Position numbers and translations under genes: made by a program. DNA of 8,577 nt from NCBI GenBank assembly GCA_027079365.1, contig JALWVW010000030.1:1-8577 (forward strand). The letters run 5' to 3'. The notes under the pieces were generated by a model, which did not search any database, was not told the DNA's origin, and saw only the letters and a list, made by a program, of their open reading frames with translations. This stretch comes from Campylobacteraceae bacterium (GTDB lineage: Bacteria > Campylobacterota > Campylobacteria > Campylobacterales > Sulfurovaceae). Each line of letters begins with the position of its first letter. Position 1 is the first letter of the stretch. Shown here piece by piece: positions 1 through 5,846 of the stretch.

Positions 1-1007
1 GCATGGCTGGCAGCGATGAACCGGCCTGATTCGGTATAGATATCTGGCTCCTCCACCCCCTTGCTCCGTGCGATCTCCTGCATCAGAAAGACCACATCAT
101 TGGCAAACTCTTTGAGCGAATAGTTACGCTCTGGGGAGAGACTATGCTGCGAGTACTCGACTGCCAGCCCTCCACCGATATTGATCGCTCTCAGCCCGTC
201 TGCGCCGCGTTGTTTCAGCCCTGCATAGATATTGCCGGCTTCTCTGAGTGCCTTTTTGAGCGGATTGATCTCGGACATTTGAGAACCGATATGAAAATGG
301 ATCATCGAGAACTGTGCTTCGAGCCCATGGGCAGTGAGAATATCATAGGCTTCAAGCAGCTCTGTGGAGGTCAGGCCAAATTTGGAGCCATATCCGCCGC
401 TTTTGGCCCAGGATCCGATTCCCGTACTGTGCAGGCGTACACGCATACCAATCTGTGGAGCCACTGGGGTATCGCAGTCAGTATTGAACTCCTCATATAT
501 CTCGATGATGGTCTCCAGCTCAGTGAGTCCCTCTATGGTCACGGTGATATTGTGTCCACTTTTGGCTGCGATAAAGATCAGGGCGATCATCTCTCTGTCT
601 TTGAAGCCGTTGACAGTAATGGGGGCGCCCAGTGGGGTCTTCGCCATGGCGATGATCAGCTCTGCCTTGCTACCCGCTTCCAGACCGTAGGCATAGCCCT
701 GTGAGACATCCATCAGATGGTTGATGAAGTTAGGGAACTGGTTGACTTTGAGTGGAAAAAGTGCCCGAAATGATCCCTGATATCCAAACTCTGCTCTCGC
801 CTCGGCAAAGACATCAAAGAGGCTGTCGATCTGCTTTTTGATCAGATGGGGAAAACGTAGCAGAATCGGGCCGCGATAGCCCTGTGAGCGGATATCCTGT
901 GTGATCTCCAGCAGTGCCGGACGAGAGGCATGGTTAATGCACACATCATCTCCCTCTATCACAAAGTTCTCCTCACCCCAGAGTGAGATCCCAAAATCAT
1001 GACGCAT
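1..1007 (-). CDS. speA: Biosynthetic arginine decarboxylase, N-terminal part (runs off left edge)
   Basis: PLP-dependent decarboxylation of arginine to agmatine and CO2, the cytosolic entry step to putrescine and spermidine in bacteria lacking ornithine decarboxylase. I translated this frame by hand: 335 uninterrupted codons from the ATG at 1007 to the window edge, roughly half of the usual 600-plus residues. Visible signatures of the alanine-racemase-fold barrel are FPLKVNQ at residues 84-90 (Lys87 is the expected PLP-bound lysine), HFHIGSQ at 237-243, NIGGGLAVEY at 276-285 and ESGRFIAASH at 326-335. The start is supported by GGAGG nine bases upstream, inside the preceding thioredoxin-like gene; only 4 bp separate the two genes, so they are probably co-transcribed and translationally coupled. 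The C-terminal part with the remaining active-site residues lies outside the window. Family assignment is secure; which polyamine is finally made cannot be seen. Confidence 0.95.
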   Translation of the reverse strand, partial: MRHDFGISLWGEENFVIEGDDVCINHASRPALLEITQDIRSQGYRGPILLRFPHLIKKQIDSLFDVFAEARAEFGYQGSFRALFPLKVNQFPNFINHLMDVSQGYAYGLEAGSKAELIIAMAKTPLGAPITVNGFKDREMIALIFIAAKSGHNITVTIEGLTELETIIEIYEEFNTDCDTPVAPQIGMRVRLHSTGIGSWAKSGGYGSKFGLTSTELLEAYDILTAHGLEAQFSMIHFHIGSQMSEINPLKKALREAGNIYAGLKQRGADGLRAINIGGGLAVEYSQHSLSPERNYSLKEFANDVVFLMQEIARSKGVEEPDIYTESGRFIAASH

Positions 1008-1011
1008 CTGC

Positions 1012-1332
1012 TTAGGCCTCCGTCATGATATTATAAGGCCTGGAGAGCTTCTCCACCAACTGATGCAGGCTTACCGCCCTCCCCTCTCTGGCAAACTCCT
1101 GTCCCTGCAGAAATACGATCATAGTCGGCACGACAAAGACCTGATAGTGTGCCGAGATCTCAGGATTGGCATGCGCATCCAGATAGATCTGTTTGATCAG
1201 CGGAAAGTGCTGCTCAAAGGCTTCGGCAAATTTGGGACGCAGGGCATGGCAGACATTACAGTGCTCTCCTGAAAAATAGAGGAGTACGCCTGTCTCATTT
1301 TCAACTGTTTTTTCTAATGTATCTAAAGTCAT
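1012..1332 (-). CDS. Thioredoxin-family protein
   Basis: Small single-domain thioredoxin-fold protein of 106 residues, the usual thioredoxin length. The redox motif is C25-N-V-C28 within SGEHCNVCHALRPK, and the cis-proline expected opposite it is Pro69 in VVPT. The motif differs from the classical WCGPC, so a general thioredoxin, a dedicated reductase for one partner, or a stress protein are all possible. No signal peptide or membrane segment is visible, so it should be cytosolic. The ATG at 1332 is preceded by a weak GAGAG element. It is the first gene of a probable two-gene unit with speA, whose ribosome binding site it contains; a functional link between the two proteins is not evident. 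The unrelated binding-protein operon is transcribed divergently upstream. The fold call is firm, the physiological partner unknown. Confidence 0.85.
   Translation of the reverse strand: MTLDTLEKTVENETGVLLYFSGEHCNVCHALRPKFAEAFEQHFPLIKQIYLDAHANPEISAHYQVFVVPTMIVFLQGQEFAREGRAVSLHQLVEKLSRPYNIMTEA
1017..1021 (-). promoter_or_regulatory. Ribosome binding site of speA inside the thioredoxin-like gene
   Basis: GGAGG lies nine bases before the speA ATG and overlaps the last codons of the upstream gene (it sits in ACG-GAG-GCC just before the TAA). It decides the speA start at 1007 over the out-of-frame ATG at 1000 and points to translational coupling. Confidence 0.7.
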
Positions 1333-1362
1333 GATTCAACTCTCTGTTTTTGTTGTCACATT

Positions 1363-1368
1363 ATCATA
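1363..1368 (-). promoter_or_regulatory. Candidate -10 box for the thioredoxin-speA unit
   Basis: On the minus strand TATGAT (five of six matches to TATAAT) occurs about 30 bases before the thioredoxin ATG, overlapping a second candidate GATAAT at 1360-1365. Transcription would start near 1356, giving a leader of about 24 bases. No convincing -35 is visible, which is common for Campylobacterota sigma-70 promoters. Confidence 0.4.
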
Positions 1369-1391
1369 GCGAAATATTTGCTCTCTTCCTC

Positions 1392-1419
1392 TTGAATCTT
1401 GAGATTTTTTGGATATAAT
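1392..1419 (+). promoter_or_regulatory. Sigma-70 type promoter of the binding-protein operon
   Basis: A perfect TATAAT at 1414-1419 is preceded, after 16 bases, by TTGAAT at 1392-1397 (four of six matches to TTGACA), with a T-run between them. The predicted transcription start, about seven bases after the -10, falls on or next to the A of the ATG at 1426, so the mRNA may be leaderless. CTTGA occurs twice seven bases apart (1391-1395 and 1398-1402), overlapping the -35; this could be a regulator site but is weak evidence. Confidence 0.6.
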
Positions 1420-1425
1420 CGATAT

Positions 1426-2403
1426 ATGATATTTTCAAAAAATATAGTTTTTTCTCTCTGCGTACTTCTCTTTGCTTTTCTACATGCACAGGAGTGTCCC
1501 CATGGTGACCTGGATCCTATCTATTGTGACAGAGATGGAGATATGCTTGCCGATCCACCTACAGACCCCTCTGAGATATCTGACCCCTATGAGCTTGTCT
1601 TTGCCTACTCCCCTGTTGAGGATCCGGCCGTGTACAAAAAGGCCTGGCAGGATTTTATCGTCCATCTCAGCCGTGTTACGGGTAAACGGGTCACTTTCTT
1701 CCCTTTTCAGTCCAATGTCGCAGAGATCGAAGCGATGCGAATCGGCAAGCTGCATATCGCCGGATTCAACACAGGATCTGTCCCCAAAGCTGTCAATTGT
1801 GCCGGATTTCACCCCTTTACGATGATGGGCAAAGCTGACGGGAGCTATGGCTACAAAATGGAGATCATCACCTATCCGGGCAGCGGCATCCATAGCATTG
1901 AAGAGATCAGGGGCAAGACCATCGCTTTCACAGCACCAAGCTCAAACTCGGGGTTTAAAGCACCTGTAGCACTCCTGGAAGAGAAATTTGGCCTGCTCCA
2001 AGAAAGAGACTATCACTTTATCTTCTCCGGAAAACACAGCAACTCACTCCTCAGCGTGGCCAATCATATCTATCCTGTTGCCACTGTCGCAAGCTCTGTA
2101 CGCAAAAGAATCACAAAAAGAGGACTGCTGGAAGGCAAAGCTATCACAATTCTCTATGCTTCGCAACCTTTTCCTACTACAGGATTCGGGTATGCTCACA
2201 ACCTCAAACCAGCACTCACAGCCAAGATCAAAGAGGCATTCAGAACCTTTGACTGGCATAAGAAGGACGGCACACCCAGCTCACTATTCAAAGAGTTTTC
2301 CAGTTCAGGCTATACCCAATTTATCTCCGCTGACTACAAAAAAGACTGGCAGGTGATCCGCACCATTGACCAAAAGAGTCATGCCACAAGGCATTGCAGA
2401 TGA
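1426..2403 (+). CDS. PhnD-type periplasmic substrate-binding protein, paralog 1
   Basis: A 325-residue exported binding protein of the phosphate/phosphite/phosphonate (PhnD-like) family. A Sec signal peptide covers residues 1-21 (hydrophobic core 7-19, likely cleavage after LHA) with no good lipobox. The mature N-terminus has CPHG, then a DxDGDxxxD loop at 35-43 resembling a calcium loop, then the two-lobed domain with AYSPVEDPAVY at 60-70, FFPFQSN at 91-97, GFNTGS at 113-118, TAPSSNSGFKAP at 169-180 and SGKHSNS at 201-207. Four cysteines (24, 34, 125 and the penultimate residue) are shared with the next gene and may form disulfides. An in-frame TTG at 1399 exists, but the ATG at 1426 gives a clean signal peptide. 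The stop overlaps the next start (ATGA). No permease or ATPase is present in the window. The ligand is unknown; an oxyanion or phosphonate is a family-level guess. Confidence 0.85.
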   Translation: MIFSKNIVFSLCVLLFAFLHAQECPHGDLDPIYCDRDGDMLADPPTDPSEISDPYELVFAYSPVEDPAVYKKAWQDFIVHLSRVTGKRVTFFPFQSNVAEIEAMRIGKLHIAGFNTGSVPKAVNCAGFHPFTMMGKADGSYGYKMEIITYPGSGIHSIEEIRGKTIAFTAPSSNSGFKAPVALLEEKFGLLQERDYHFIFSGKHSNSLLSVANHIYPVATVASSVRKRITKRGLLEGKAITILYASQPFPTTGFGYAHNLKPALTAKIKEAFRTFDWHKKDGTPSSLFKEFSSSGYTQFISADYKKDWQVIRTIDQKSHATRHCR

Positions 2404-3365
2404 ACTTTCGATGGCTGCACCTGCTGCTTCTCTCATTCCTGACACAGTTTGCAACAGGAGCAGAATGTCCCCATGGTGAACTCAGCCAACAGTTTTGTGA
2501 CCGGGACGGTGACATGATGGCGGACGCACCGACAGACCCAAAACAGTGGCTTGATCCCTACACGCTGGTCTTTGGCAATACACCCAAACACTCTTTTGTC
2601 TTCAGCAAAGGGGCACAGAAGGCGCTGATGGCACATATAGAGAAGGTCACAGGAAAACGGGTGGTCTTTTTTCCTTACCAGACCAACTCGGCAGAGCTTG
2701 AAGCGATGCGCTCAGGGATGCTGCATATCGCAGGGATGAATACCGGTTCGGTACCCACTGCAGTCAACTGTGCCGGCTTTCACCTCTTTGCCATGACCGC
2801 TTACAATGACAGCACCTATGGATACACCATGCAGATGATCACCTATCCTTACAGTGGGATCACAAGCATCTATGATATTCGCGACCAGACTGTACTTTTT
2901 ACCAACAGCTCCTCCAATTCGGGACACAAGGCACCTGTGGCACTCCTCAAGGAGCGCTTTGGGATGCAGGACGGTATCGACTACCAGTCACGCTTTTCCG
3001 GCAACCACAATAACTCTATCAAAAAAGTGGTAGACAAATCCTACAAAGCAGCCTTTGTTGCCAGCGGTTTTACACAATCTGCGCTGGCACAGCATATGGT
3101 GCCAAAAGATGCATTTAGGATCATATATGAATCTGACAGCTTCCCTACCACAGGATATGGTTACAGCCACAGACTCAAGCCTGCACTTGCCAAAAAGATT
3201 GAAAAAGCATTTCTTACCTTCGTCTGGCGCGGAGAAGACCAAAGTGAAGCAAAAAGCTTCAACAAGTTTGGAGAAAACCGTTTTATCCCCGCTGATTACA
3301 AAGAAAAATGGAAGATTATCAGAGATATAGACAGAGCCAATCAGATTACCTATGATTGCAGGTAA
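2400..3365 (+). CDS. PhnD-type periplasmic substrate-binding protein, paralog 2
   Basis: A 321-residue paralog of the preceding gene, about half identical by eye and aligning almost end to end, so this is a tandem duplication. The signal peptide covers residues 1-20 or 21 (hydrophobic core LHLLLLSFL). Shared elements are CPHG, DRDGDMMAD at 34-42, FFPYQTN at 90-96, GMNTGS at 112-117, SSSNSGHKAP at 170-179, FSGNHNNS at 199-206 and a C-terminal YDCR. It departs where paralog 1 has AYSPVEDPAVY: here the stretch is GNTPKHSFVFS (59-69), so the pocket entrance and probably the ligand differ. The ATG at 2400 forms an ATGA overlap with the upstream stop and has AAGG eight bases before it; an in-frame TTG at 2394 is less likely. 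The 3' end overlaps the convergent kinase gene by 20 bp. Ligand unknown; it may sense rather than transport. Confidence 0.85.
   Translation: MNFRWLHLLLLSFLTQFATGAECPHGELSQQFCDRDGDMMADAPTDPKQWLDPYTLVFGNTPKHSFVFSKGAQKALMAHIEKVTGKRVVFFPYQTNSAELEAMRSGMLHIAGMNTGSVPTAVNCAGFHLFAMTAYNDSTYGYTMQMITYPYSGITSIYDIRDQTVLFTNSSSNSGHKAPVALLKERFGMQDGIDYQSRFSGNHNNSIKKVVDKSYKAAFVASGFTQSALAQHMVPKDAFRIIYESDSFPTTGYGYSHRLKPALAKKIEKAFLTFVWRGEDQSEAKSFNKFGENRFIPADYKEKWKIIRDIDRANQITYDCR
3346..3365. repeat. Inverted repeat spanning the convergent stop codons
   Basis: TTACCT, eight bases, AGGTAA. The 20-bp element is exactly the overlap between the plus-strand binding-protein gene and the minus-strand kinase gene, and the TAA of each gene is the last arm of the repeat on its own strand. 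The stem is only 6 bp with no following T-run, so it is at best a weak terminator. Confidence 0.6.
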
Positions 3366-5109
3366 GCCTCAGTGTAAACCGTGTGCCTTGTGCCAATGAA
3401 TCCACTTCAACTACACCGTTGAGGTGTCTCTCTATGATCATTTTACTCATATAGAGCCCCAGTCCCATGGAATCTATCTTGGTAGAGAAATAGGGGTCAA
3501 ATATCTTGTCTCTACACTCAGGGGGTATCCCTGCTCCGTCATCCTCCACTACGACCACTGCCTGCTGTGCATTACGAGAGAGCGTGATAGAGATAGTACC
3601 GCGCTGTTCCGCAGCATCACATGCATTTTTGATCAGATTGATCATGACCTGCAAAAACTCGTTGCCATACATCTGGCAGGAGACCTCTTCCAGGTCTGTT
3701 GTCACTTTGATATCTTTTTTGCGGATATTGCCACTGAGGAAATCGATAGACTTTTGGATAAGAAGCTTGAGATTTACCACTTCACTACCCTCTTTGGGCT
3801 GATAGAAGGTTCTAAAGTCATCGATTGTATCTGACATAAACTCAACACTCTCCTCTATCTCCTGAAACTTTTGATCCAGCACCTGATAGTCCGGTTTTTC
3901 ATTGGGTGTATTGAAACGCAAAAGTGCCAAGATCGAAGCAATCTTGTTGATAGGCTGTCGCCACTGGTGCGCGATCATCGAAAAAAGCTCTCCGATCAGT
4001 GCCTGCCTGGACTGAAAGATCAGTCTGTCATTGGTGTCGCTAAGCTTCTGCTCGTACTGCTTGAGCTTTTTATTGACAATAGAAGAGAGTGCAAGAGAAA
4101 ACAATAGTGAAATAATCCACATTGCCACGATCAGATAGAGATTGGTACGGATGTCTTTGGCCACCAATGTGGCACTCTGTTCCTTTTTCTCTGTGATCGT
4201 CTTGCGTATCTCTTTGAGATCCTGTACGGCGGTGATATACCAGTCATACTCTGCCACATAGGCAGTAAATGCGATCTTTTCATCATCCGTATAGATACCT
4301 TCCATACGCAGATGTTCCAGATCTTCTATCTTTCTGTTCTCAGGATGAAAGAGAATCTTGTTTTTGGAATCAGACACAAAGAGATACCCTCCCTTAAAGT
4401 ATGCATTGTCCCGAATATAAGCCAGCATCTCTCTACTCACCTGGCGGGTCATATACTTCAGGTACTCTCCTGCACCGATATACCATCCATACATATCCAG
4501 CATTTTGACAAAAGTGATCTTGTAGTACATCTCCTTTGCATCTTTGCCGGGGATATGCCAATAGTAATCCACAAAGCCCTCGCCGTGTGCTTCCAGTACA
4601 CCCAAAAACTCCTTGATAAGATATTTTCCATTAACATCCCGAAGGTTGAGTGTGTTGGTACCCACGATATTCGGGTCCGGATGGATGGTGACATTCCCCT
4701 TCTTGTCCTGCATAAAAATATATCCGACATTATGCTCAAATGTCACACCTTTGAGTGCAGAGATGATAAGCTTTTTAAGACTTGCTTCATCCATCTCCTT
4801 GCGATAACGGTGGTAGAGATTGTTGGCTATACTGGCAGCAACATAGATGATACTCTTGACCTCTTTTTTGATCTTATCACCACTTCTGTAGTTGTAATAG
4901 CGGATAAAACGGGTGAGATTCTCTACCTTTTCAATCAGATTGCTTTTTTGTGCATCCATGAGTACTTTTTCATAACGGGCCAACTCATGGGCAGTGTCTT
5001 TATTTTTTGTATAGAAAAAGAAGAGGTGGGAAAGTGCCCCATACAGCAACAGTGTTATAAGTGGAAACAGAATGATCAGTGTGGTGATTCTAGTACTGCG
5101 GCTCTTCAT
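3346..5109 (-). CDS. Membrane sensor histidine kinase with periplasmic Cache-type domains
   Basis: A 587-residue sensor kinase. TM1 lies at about residues 8-33 and TM2 at 324-345, enclosing a periplasmic region of some 290 residues with two Cache-like units: GYIFMQDKKGNVTIHPDP...GWYIGAGEYL (129-217) and GGYLFVSDSKNKILFHPE...YDWYITAVQDL (240-298). A short linker helix (about 346-370) leads to the kinase core: H-box AHQWRQPIN with phospho-acceptor His381, N-box NLIKNACDA (491-499), G1 DDGAGIP (523-529), F-box FDPYFSTK (537-544) and G2 GLGL (549-552). All catalytic motifs are intact. The ATG at 5109 overlaps the regulator stop by ATGA, so the two are co-translated partners. Its 3' end overlaps the convergent binding-protein gene by 20 bp. 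The Cache class usually binds small metabolites directly; binding through the neighbouring periplasmic proteins is an inference. The signal is unknown. Confidence 0.93.
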   Translation of the reverse strand: MKSRSTRITTLIILFPLITLLLYGALSHLFFFYTKNKDTAHELARYEKVLMDAQKSNLIEKVENLTRFIRYYNYRSGDKIKKEVKSIIYVAASIANNLYHRYRKEMDEASLKKLIISALKGVTFEHNVGYIFMQDKKGNVTIHPDPNIVGTNTLNLRDVNGKYLIKEFLGVLEAHGEGFVDYYWHIPGKDAKEMYYKITFVKMLDMYGWYIGAGEYLKYMTRQVSREMLAYIRDNAYFKGGYLFVSDSKNKILFHPENRKIEDLEHLRMEGIYTDDEKIAFTAYVAEYDWYITAVQDLKEIRKTITEKKEQSATLVAKDIRTNLYLIVAMWIISLLFSLALSSIVNKKLKQYEQKLSDTNDRLIFQSRQALIGELFSMIAHQWRQPINKIASILALLRFNTPNEKPDYQVLDQKFQEIEESVEFMSDTIDDFRTFYQPKEGSEVVNLKLLIQKSIDFLSGNIRKKDIKVTTDLEEVSCQMYGNEFLQVMINLIKNACDAAEQRGTISITLSRNAQQAVVVVEDDGAGIPPECRDKIFDPYFSTKIDSMGLGLYMSKMIIERHLNGVVEVDSLAQGTRFTLRLTCNHR

Positions 5110-5783
5110 TCTATCTGTTCATGGCTCTCGATGTAATAGCCAACCCCACTTCTATTTTTGAGGATCCCTGGCGGCAACTTTTTCCGCAGATGCTTGATGT
5201 AGGAGCGGATCGCATTCTCAGTAGGAATCGCATCTTCCCACAGATTTGCTATCTCGTCGTAGCTGATCATCTTTTTGTGTGCTATCATTATCAAAAAATC
5301 CAACTCTCGTCTGGAAAGCGCGTGCGATACATTGTCATACCGTATCACCGAAGCGATCTGATCTATCTCGATATGTCGGGAGAGTTTAATGATATCTGTT
5401 TGTGCATAGTGTGCATTAACGGTATCCAGAAGGGCATGTATCTTTTTGGAGGTTAAGGGCTTCACAATATATTTGCTCAATCCAAGCGAAACAGACTCCA
5501 GGAGATAGTCCGTTTTGGTGTAGGCTGAGATAATAATAATCATCACCTCCCTGTCTACCTCGCGGATCTGTTTGATCAGCTCTATACCGTTCATTTTGGG
5601 AAGTTCTATATCGACCAGAAGCAGATCAATATGTGTGGTATCAAAGCACGCAAGTGCACTCAGTCCATCTGCTGCAGTATAGAAATGACGAAAAAAACTA
5701 CTAAGCAGTGTTGAGATATTCTTCAGGACATCTGGCTCATCCTCGACATAAAGTACCGACTTGTCTTTTAGGAAATCATACAC
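5106..5783 (-). CDS. OmpR-family response regulator
   Basis: A 225-residue two-domain regulator. Receiver domain at residues 5-122 with acidic pair Glu14-Asp15, phospho-acceptor Asp58 in LLLVDIELPKMNG, switch residue Ser86 and conserved Lys108 in IVKPL. The C-terminal part (about 130-220) reads as a winged-helix DNA-binding domain, with LSRRELDFL, NAIRSYIKHLRKKL (recognition helix region) and the terminal hairpin SGVGYYIE. The start is GTG at 5783, chosen because GGAGGT lies five bases upstream and the receiver domain begins at once; the nearby ATGs at 5796 and 5779 are out of frame. It is the promoter-proximal gene and overlaps the downstream kinase by ATGA. It is probably phosphorylated by that kinase; target genes are unknown, with the convergent binding-protein operon and its own promoter as the obvious candidates. 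Confidence 0.92.
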   Translation of the reverse strand: MYDFLKDKSVLYVEDEPDVLKNISTLLSSFFRHFYTAADGLSALACFDTTHIDLLLVDIELPKMNGIELIKQIREVDREVMIIIISAYTKTDYLLESVSLGLSKYIVKPLTSKKIHALLDTVNAHYAQTDIIKLSRHIEIDQIASVIRYDNVSHALSRRELDFLIMIAHKKMISYDEIANLWEDAIPTENAIRSYIKHLRKKLPPGILKNRSGVGYYIESHEQIE

Positions 5784-5788
5784 TACGC

Positions 5789-5794
5789 ACCTCC
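5789..5794 (-). promoter_or_regulatory. Ribosome binding site deciding the GTG start of the response regulator
   Basis: GGAGGT with a five-base spacer before GTG at 5783. It selects the GTG over the out-of-frame ATG at 5796, which the element itself would overlap. Confidence 0.7.
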
Positions 5795-5804
5795 ATTTGT
5801 CACC

Positions 5805-5813
5805 ATTATATCA
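5805..5813 (-). promoter_or_regulatory. Extended -10 promoter of the response regulator-kinase operon
   Basis: The minus strand reads TGATATAAT, a perfect TGnTATAAT extended -10. Transcription would start near 5798, giving a leader of about 15 bases that contains the GGAGGT site. No -35 is recognisable, as expected for an extended -10 promoter. It indicates that the two-component system is transcribed independently of the upstream gap gene. Confidence 0.65.
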
Positions 5814-5823
5814 CAGAAGTGTG
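5812..5823. repeat. Short inverted repeat at the regulator promoter
   Basis: CACA-GAAG-TGTG, abutting and partly overlapping the extended -10 element. The position suits an operator or a pause hairpin, but the 4-bp arms make chance occurrence likely. Confidence 0.3.
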
Positions 5824-5831
5824 GCAGAAAT

Positions 5832-5846
5832 GGGGCAAGCTACCCC
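5832..5846 (-). terminator. Weak hairpin at the end of gap
   Basis: On the minus strand GGGGTAGCTTGCCCC can form a six-pair stem (four G-C, one G-T, one A-T) with a three-base loop that includes the gap stop codon TAG. It is followed by ATTTCTG rather than a true T-run, so termination is probably partial; it could also protect the 3' end of the gap mRNA. Confidence 0.35.

Noticed and set aside
144..704. A 186-codon open frame on the plus strand
   Set aside because: Antisense to speA, whose reading frame shows clear family motifs throughout.
1399..1425. Upstream TTG start adding nine residues to the first binding protein
   Set aside because: The extension reads RFFGYNRY, lies across the -10 box, and spoils a normal signal peptide; there is no ribosome site before the TTG.
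2394..2399. TTG start two codons before the ATG of the second binding protein
   Set aside because: The ATG at 2400 gives the usual ATGA overlap and correct spacing from AAGG at 2388-2391.
4312..5136. A 274-codon open frame on the plus strand
   Set aside because: It lies entirely antisense to the kinase and the regulator end, whose motifs are intact. Its translation has no recognisable domain and no upstream ribosome site was evident; it is a shadow frame.
5794..5796. ATG just upstream of the response regulator GTG
   Set aside because: It is out of frame with the receiver domain and would read only a few codons to a TGA; it overlaps the ribosome site.
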